Source of the DNA: Caulobacter vibrioides
Lineage (GTDB): Bacteria; Pseudomonadota; Alphaproteobacteria; Caulobacterales; Caulobacteraceae
DNA length: 64,000 bases
NCBI GenBank assembly: GCA_001449105.1
Contig: LNIY01000013.1
Location: 45,094-109,093 of the forward strand
Reading direction: 5' to 3'
This document shows, in pieces, positions 59,908 through 64,000 of this stretch. The position numbers and the translations under genes are program-made. The notes under the pieces were generated by a model. The model saw only the letters and a list, made by a program, of their open reading frames with translations. It made no database searches and was not told the origin of the DNA. Each line of letters begins with the position of its first letter. Positions within the stretch are counted from its first letter, which is position 1.

Positions 59908-61038
59908 ATGACCGCTTCCGACCGTTCCGCCTCGCCTCGCCCGCTGCCCAAGCCGGGGATCCTCGATATCGCCGCCTATGTGGGCGGCAAGTCGAAGGTC
60001 GAGGGGATCGCCCATCCGGTGAAGCTGTCGAGCAACGAGAACGTCCTGGGCTGCAGCGAGCAGGCCAAGGCCGCCTATCGCGACGCGATCGACCGCCTGC
60101 ACGTCTATCCGGACGGCAAGTCGGGCGCCCTGCGCGCCGCCGTGGCCCAGCGCTACGGCCTGGAGCCCGACCGCCTGACCTTCGGCGACGGCAGCGACGA
60201 AATCTTCGCCCTGCTGTGCCAGGTCTATCTCGAGCCGGGCGACAACATCGTCCAGGGCGAGCACGGCTTCGCCGCCTATGCGATCGGCGCCCGGGCCTGC
60301 CAGGCGCAGGTCCGCTCGGCCAAGGAGCCGAACCGCCGCATCGACATCGAGGAAACGGTGAAGTGCGTGGACGAGCGCACGCGCCTGGTCTTCGTCGCCA
60401 ACCCCGCCAACCCCACCGGCACCTGGCTGACCGGCGAGGAGATCCGCGCCCTGCACGCGGCCCTGCCGCCCTCGGTGATCCTGGTGCTGGACGGGGCCTA
60501 TGCCGAGTTCTGCACCGATCCGCGCTTCGAGGACGGCCTGGCCCTGGCGCGCGAGACCCAGAACGTCATCGTCACCCGCACCTTCTCGAAGATCCACGGC
60601 CTGGCCGCCCTGCGCGTCGGCTGGGGCTACGCCGACATCGGCATCATCGATCCGATCGAGCGCATCCGCCCGCCGTTCAACACCTCGATCCCCGCCCAGG
60701 ACGCCGCCATCGCCGCCCTGGCCGACCGCGCGTTCGAGGCCGCTTCGGTGGCCCTGGTCGAGCAGTGGCGCCCGTGGCTGGCCCAGCAGCTGGGCGGCCT
60801 TGGCCTGACCGTCACGCCGTCGGCGGCCAATTTCGTGCTGGTCGACTTCCCCGCCACCCCGGGCAAGACCGCGCTCGACGCCGAGGCCTTCCTGGCCGGC
60901 AAGGGCTACCTGGTCCGCGCCGTCGCCAACTACGGCCTGCCGGAGTCGATCCGCATCACCATCGGCCGCGAAGAGCACAACCGCGCCGTCGTCGACCTGC
61001 TGGCGCAGTTCGTCGCCCTCGAGTCGGTCGCCCGATGA
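59908..61038 (+). CDS. hisC: Histidinol-phosphate/aromatic aminotransferase
   Basis: The protein has 376 residues, PLP fold type I. PLP lysine 228 lies in TRTFSKIHGLAALRVGW. Also visible are ANPANPTGTW, VLDGAYAEF and the N-terminal KLSSNENVLG, all HisC-like. Between chorismate mutase and prephenate dehydrogenase it is likely to transaminate phenylpyruvate, hydroxyphenylpyruvate or prephenate as well as, or instead of, imidazole-acetol phosphate. Its stop overlaps the tyrC start (ATGA). Confidence 0.9.
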   Translation: MTASDRSASPRPLPKPGILDIAAYVGGKSKVEGIAHPVKLSSNENVLGCSEQAKAAYRDAIDRLHVYPDGKSGALRAAVAQRYGLEPDRLTFGDGSDEIFALLCQVYLEPGDNIVQGEHGFAAYAIGARACQAQVRSAKEPNRRIDIEETVKCVDERTRLVFVANPANPTGTWLTGEEIRALHAALPPSVILVLDGAYAEFCTDPRFEDGLALARETQNVIVTRTFSKIHGLAALRVGWGYADIGIIDPIERIRPPFNTSIPAQDAAIAALADRAFEAASVALVEQWRPWLAQQLGGLGLTVTPSAANFVLVDFPATPGKTALDAEAFLAGKGYLVRAVANYGLPESIRITIGREEHNRAVVDLLAQFVALESVAR

Positions 61039-61976
61039 GCCCCACCGGCCTGCTCTATCCCAAGATGACCGTCGTCGGCGCCGGCCTGATCGGCGGCTCG
61101 GTGATCCTGGCCGCGCGCGCCCACGGCGTGGTCGGCGAGGTCACCATCGTCGACGCCAGCGAGGCCCATCGCGCCCGCGCCGCGCAGATCGGCCTGGCCG
61201 ACCACGTCACCGGCGATCTGGCGCAGGCCGTCAGGGACGCCGACCTGGTGGTCATCGCCACGCCCGTGCTGTCGATCGGCGAGGTGGCCGCCGCCGTCGC
61301 GCCGCACATGAAGCCCGGCGCCACCCTGACCGACGTCGGTTCGACCAAGGCCACCATCGCCGAGGCCTTCCGCGCCCCGGAACTGGCCAAGGTGTTCCCG
61401 ATCCCCGGCCACCCGATCGCCGGCACCGAGCAGTCTGGCCCCGACGCCGGCTTCGCCGAGCTGTTCGAGGGCCGCTGGACGATCCTGACGCCGCTGGCCG
61501 ACCGCGAGGACGAGGCCTACGCCGCCGCAGTCGCCAAGCTCTCGGCCTTCTGGCGCGCGTTCGGCGCCCAGGTCGAGCTGATGGAGGAAAAGCACCACGA
61601 CCTGGTGCTGGCCGTCGTCTCCCACCTGCCCCACCTGATCGCCTACACCATCGTCGGCAGCGCGGCCGACCTGGAGAACGTCACCGAGAACGAGGTCATC
61701 AAGTACTCGGCCTCGGGCTTCCGCGACTTCACCCGCATCGCCGCCAGCGACCCGACCATGTGGCGCGACATCTTCGTGGCCAACAAGGACGCGGTGCTGG
61801 AGATGCTGGGCCGCTTCACCGAAGACCTGCAGGCCATGAGCCGCGCCATCCGCTGGGGCGACGCCGACACCCTGCACGCCCACTTCACCCGCACCCGCGC
61901 CATCCGCCGCGGCATCGTCGCCGCCGGCCAGGAAAGCGCCGAGCCGAACTTCGGGCGGGACCGGGGCAAGCACTGA
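61035..61976 (+). CDS. tyrC: Prephenate/arogenate dehydrogenase
   Basis: The protein has 313 residues. The NAD-binding Rossmann motif is MTVVGAGLIGGSVILAARA. Then come VVIATPVLSIGEVAAAV, TDVGSTKATIAEAF, PGHPIAGTEQSGPD (the His is a catalytic-type residue) and the helical domain VVSHLPHLIAYTIV. It produces hydroxyphenylpyruvate or tyrosine. The preceding aminotransferase leaves open an arogenate route (cyclohexadienyl dehydrogenase). It is the third gene of the cluster and ends at a repeat element. Confidence 0.9.
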   Translation: MSPTGLLYPKMTVVGAGLIGGSVILAARAHGVVGEVTIVDASEAHRARAAQIGLADHVTGDLAQAVRDADLVVIATPVLSIGEVAAAVAPHMKPGATLTDVGSTKATIAEAFRAPELAKVFPIPGHPIAGTEQSGPDAGFAELFEGRWTILTPLADREDEAYAAAVAKLSAFWRAFGAQVELMEEKHHDLVLAVVSHLPHLIAYTIVGSAADLENVTENEVIKYSASGFRDFTRIAASDPTMWRDIFVANKDAVLEMLGRFTEDLQAMSRAIRWGDADTLHAHFTRTRAIRRGIVAAGQESAEPNFGRDRGKH

Positions 61977-61982
61977 ACCTGA

Positions 61983-62153
61983 TCCCTCTCTCTGAGAGAG
62001 AGGGAGGGGCCCGCGCCGCAAGGCGTGGGAGGGTGAGAGGTTTCACTGCCGGCAGGTGGAACCTCCAGGCCCACGCCCAGATCGGACAGTTTGAAACCCC
62101 TCACCCTCCCACCGCTTCGCGGCGGGCCCCTCCCTCTCCCTATGGGAGAGGTT
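61983..62153. repeat. Compound palindromic repeat (family C)
   Basis: Two facing units, about 61983-62044 and 62093-62153, are near reverse complements over about 43 nt. The second is almost identical to 20569-20623. It follows tyrC and precedes the oxidoreductase. The last 72 nt before that gene contain an AT-rich segment (CTATTTTACAGTCGTATAGC at about 62171-62190) that may be its promoter. Confidence 0.85.
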
Positions 62154-62225
62154 TGTTCCGTGCCGCTGGACTATTTTACAGTCGTATAGCAACCTCTCTC
62201 CAGCCGCCTCCTGGGGAGAGAGACG

Positions 62226-63851
62226 ATGACCCAAACCCGCGACGCCGTGATCATCGGCGGGGGCCACAACGGCCTCGTCTGCGCCTTCTACCTGGCCAGG
62301 GCCGGGATGAAGGTCACCGTCTGCGAGGCCCGCGACGTGGTCGGCGGGGCCGCCGTGACCGAGGAGTTCCATCCCGGCTTTCGCAACTCGGTGGCCAGCT
62401 ACACGGTCAGTCTGCTCAATCCGCGGGTCATCGCCGACATGGACCTGCACGGGTTCGGCCTGACCTTCCTGGAGCGGCCGATCTCCAACTTCCTGCCGGT
62501 CGACGATTCCCGCTTCATCAAGCTCGGCGGCGGGCTGGAGCGCACCCAGGAACAGTTCCGCAAGTTCAGCCGCCGCGACGCCGAGGTGCTGCCGGCCTAC
62601 TACGCCATGCTCGACGAGATCGGCGACGTGCTGCGCGACCTGGCCCAGGAGACCCCGCCCAACCTCGGCGACGGCCTGCCGGGCATACTGCGCGCCCTGC
62701 GCCAGGGCGGGCGCCTCGCCATGCTGTCGCGCGAACGCAAGCGCGACCTGCTCGACCTGTTCACCAAGAGCGCGCGCGATTTCCTGAACGGCTGGTTCGA
62801 GAGCGAGCCGGTCAAGGCCGCCTTCGGCTTCGACGCCGTGGTCGGCAACTACGCCAGCGCCGACACGCCCGGCTCGGCCTACGTCCTGCTGCACCACACC
62901 TTCGGCGAGGTGAACGGCAAGAAGGGCGCCTGGGGCCATGCCGTCGGCGGCATGGGCGCGATCACGCAAGCCATGGCCAAGGCCTGCGAGAAGGCCGGGG
63001 TCGAGATCCTGCTCAAGGCGCCGGTCGAAGCCGTGCACGTGGACGCCGGCAAGGCCGTCGGCGTGCAACTGGTCGACGGCCGCCAGATCATGGCCCCGAT
63101 CGTCAGCGCCAACGTCAATCCGGCCCTGCTCTACAAGCGGCTCGTGCCGCCTTCGGCCCTGCCGGCCGATTTCCGCAAGGCCATCGACGGCTACAAGAAC
63201 GGCTCGGGCACCTTCCGCATGAACGTGGCCCTGTCGGAACTGCCCGACTTCACCTGCCTGCCGGGCAAGGCCGTCGCCGAGCATCACCAGAGCGGCATCG
63301 TCCTGGCGCCCAGCCTCGACTACATGGACGCGGCCTATCGCGACGCCAAGGCGTTCGGCATGAGCCGCGCGCCCATCGTCGAGATCCTGATCCCCTCGAC
63401 CATCGACCCCAGCCTGGCCCCGCCCGGCCGGCACGTGGCCAGCCTGTTCTGCCAGCAGTTCGCCCCCACGCTTCCCGACGGCCGCGCCTGGGACGACGAG
63501 CGCGAGGCCGCCGCCGACCTGATCATCGACACGGTCGACCGCTGGGCCCCCAACTTCAAGGCCTCGGTGCTGGGCCGGATGATCCTGTCGCCGATGGACC
63601 TGGAGCGGAAGTTCGGCCTGATCGGCGGCGACATCATGCACGGGAACATGTCGCTGGATCAGCTGTGGGCCGTCCGCCCGCTGCTCGGCCACGCCAGCCA
63701 CCGCGCCCCGATCAAGGGCCTCTACATGTGCGGCGCGGGCACGCACCCGGGCGGCGGCGTGTCGGGCAATCCCGGCCGCAATGCGGCGCGCGAGATCCTG
63801 CGCGACAAGGACTTCGCTACGGCGGTGAAGCTGAGCCTGGTGGGGCGGTGA
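62226..63851 (+). CDS. FAD-dependent oxidoreductase of the phytoene-desaturase/PYROXD2 family
   Basis: The protein has 541 residues. The N-terminal dinucleotide-binding motif is AVIIGGGHNGLVCAFYLARA, then ARDVVGGAAVTEEFHPGFRN. The C-terminal flavin-contact segment is GLYMCGAGTHPGGGVSGNPG and the tail AAREIL. This is the PYROXD2/CrtI-like group, whose bacterial members have unassigned or carotenoid/aromatic-related substrates. No crt genes are in the window. An AGGAGA-like ribosome site (GGGGAGAGAGACG) precedes the ATG. Confidence 0.85.
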   Translation: MTQTRDAVIIGGGHNGLVCAFYLARAGMKVTVCEARDVVGGAAVTEEFHPGFRNSVASYTVSLLNPRVIADMDLHGFGLTFLERPISNFLPVDDSRFIKLGGGLERTQEQFRKFSRRDAEVLPAYYAMLDEIGDVLRDLAQETPPNLGDGLPGILRALRQGGRLAMLSRERKRDLLDLFTKSARDFLNGWFESEPVKAAFGFDAVVGNYASADTPGSAYVLLHHTFGEVNGKKGAWGHAVGGMGAITQAMAKACEKAGVEILLKAPVEAVHVDAGKAVGVQLVDGRQIMAPIVSANVNPALLYKRLVPPSALPADFRKAIDGYKNGSGTFRMNVALSELPDFTCLPGKAVAEHHQSGIVLAPSLDYMDAAYRDAKAFGMSRAPIVEILIPSTIDPSLAPPGRHVASLFCQQFAPTLPDGRAWDDEREAAADLIIDTVDRWAPNFKASVLGRMILSPMDLERKFGLIGGDIMHGNMSLDQLWAVRPLLGHASHRAPIKGLYMCGAGTHPGGGVSGNPGRNAAREILRDKDFATAVKLSLVGR

Positions 63852-63867
63852 TGAGCGCCCGTCTTCT

Positions 63868-63892
63868 CCCTTCCCCCTCGATGGGGGAAGGG
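63868..63892. repeat. Palindromic hairpin after the PYROXD2-like gene
   Basis: CCCTTCCCCC (63868-63877) pairs with GGGGGAAGGG (63883-63892) around TCGAT, followed by a G-rich stretch. It is related in style to the family C/D elements but not the same sequence. The final about 100 nt of the window show no gene; an AT-containing stretch near 63955-63975 could be a promoter for a gene beyond the edge. Confidence 0.7.
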
Positions 63893-64000
63893 CCGGGGAT
63901 GGGGGGGACTGCGGCGGGGGGCGGCGCGCCGGCCGCGCGCCCTCCGGGAAAAACCGTCTCTTTTACACATCTCCGCGCCCCCGCGGCCGGACTAGATATC

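Overview
This GC-rich window carries the chromosome of a free-living Caulobacterales bacterium, almost certainly Caulobacter or a close relative. The best evidence is the block fliK-flgD-flgE / sciP / fliF-fliG-flbE-fliN-flbD-flhA with divergent flgK-flgL. It includes the Caulobacter cell-cycle and flagellar regulators SciP and FlbD, CtrA-type boxes and back-to-back sigma-54 promoters. A ZitP-like zinc-finger protein beside ftsEX and several TonB-dependent receptors fit the same clade. I saw no rRNA, tRNA, CRISPR, transposase or phage genes.

Layout. (1) 1-12.4 kb is a carbohydrate locus. On the minus strand are the N-terminus of a GH31 enzyme, a GH35-like beta-galactosidase, a flavin-dependent halogenase and a large TonB receptor. 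On the plus strand is a De Ley-Doudoroff galactose operon: dgoK, dgoA, a vSGLT-like Na+/galactose symporter, an SMP-30 lactonase and a DgoR-like regulator. It reads as uptake of a galactose- and possibly xylose-containing glycan (xyloglucan is my inference), trimming by exported glycosidases, then galactose oxidation to pyruvate and glyceraldehyde-3-phosphate. Two LacI/XylR-like operators sit next to promoter-like sequences. One of these promoters points at a strong terminator about 140 nt away with no ORF between, so it may make a sugar-regulated small RNA. (2) 12.4-24.7 kb holds an RND efflux pair, a MocR-type regulator divergent from a DUF983 gene, a PHA-system protein, a dipeptide epimerase, a dicarboxylate symporter, and murC/murB. 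(3) 24.7-35.5 kb holds lepA, an orphan R-body gene (rebB), a TonB receptor/exported protein/di-haem peroxidase operon, a GST, an exported flavin amine oxidase with its cytochrome c, and small accessory genes. (4) 35.5-51.3 kb is the flagellar block. (5) 51.3-64 kb holds mnmA, hpt, zitP-like, ftsE-ftsX-ydcF-plsC, chaC/DUF2125, chorismate mutase-hisC-tyrC and a PYROXD2-like oxidoreductase.

Several families of palindromic intergenic repeats (REP/BIME-like) lie directly after stop codons across the window; one separates murC from murB. The most unusual items are the candidate small RNA at about 2344-2490, the shared promoter/operator modules, the orphan RebB gene and the TonB receptor/MauG-type operon with a perfect dyad over its translation start.
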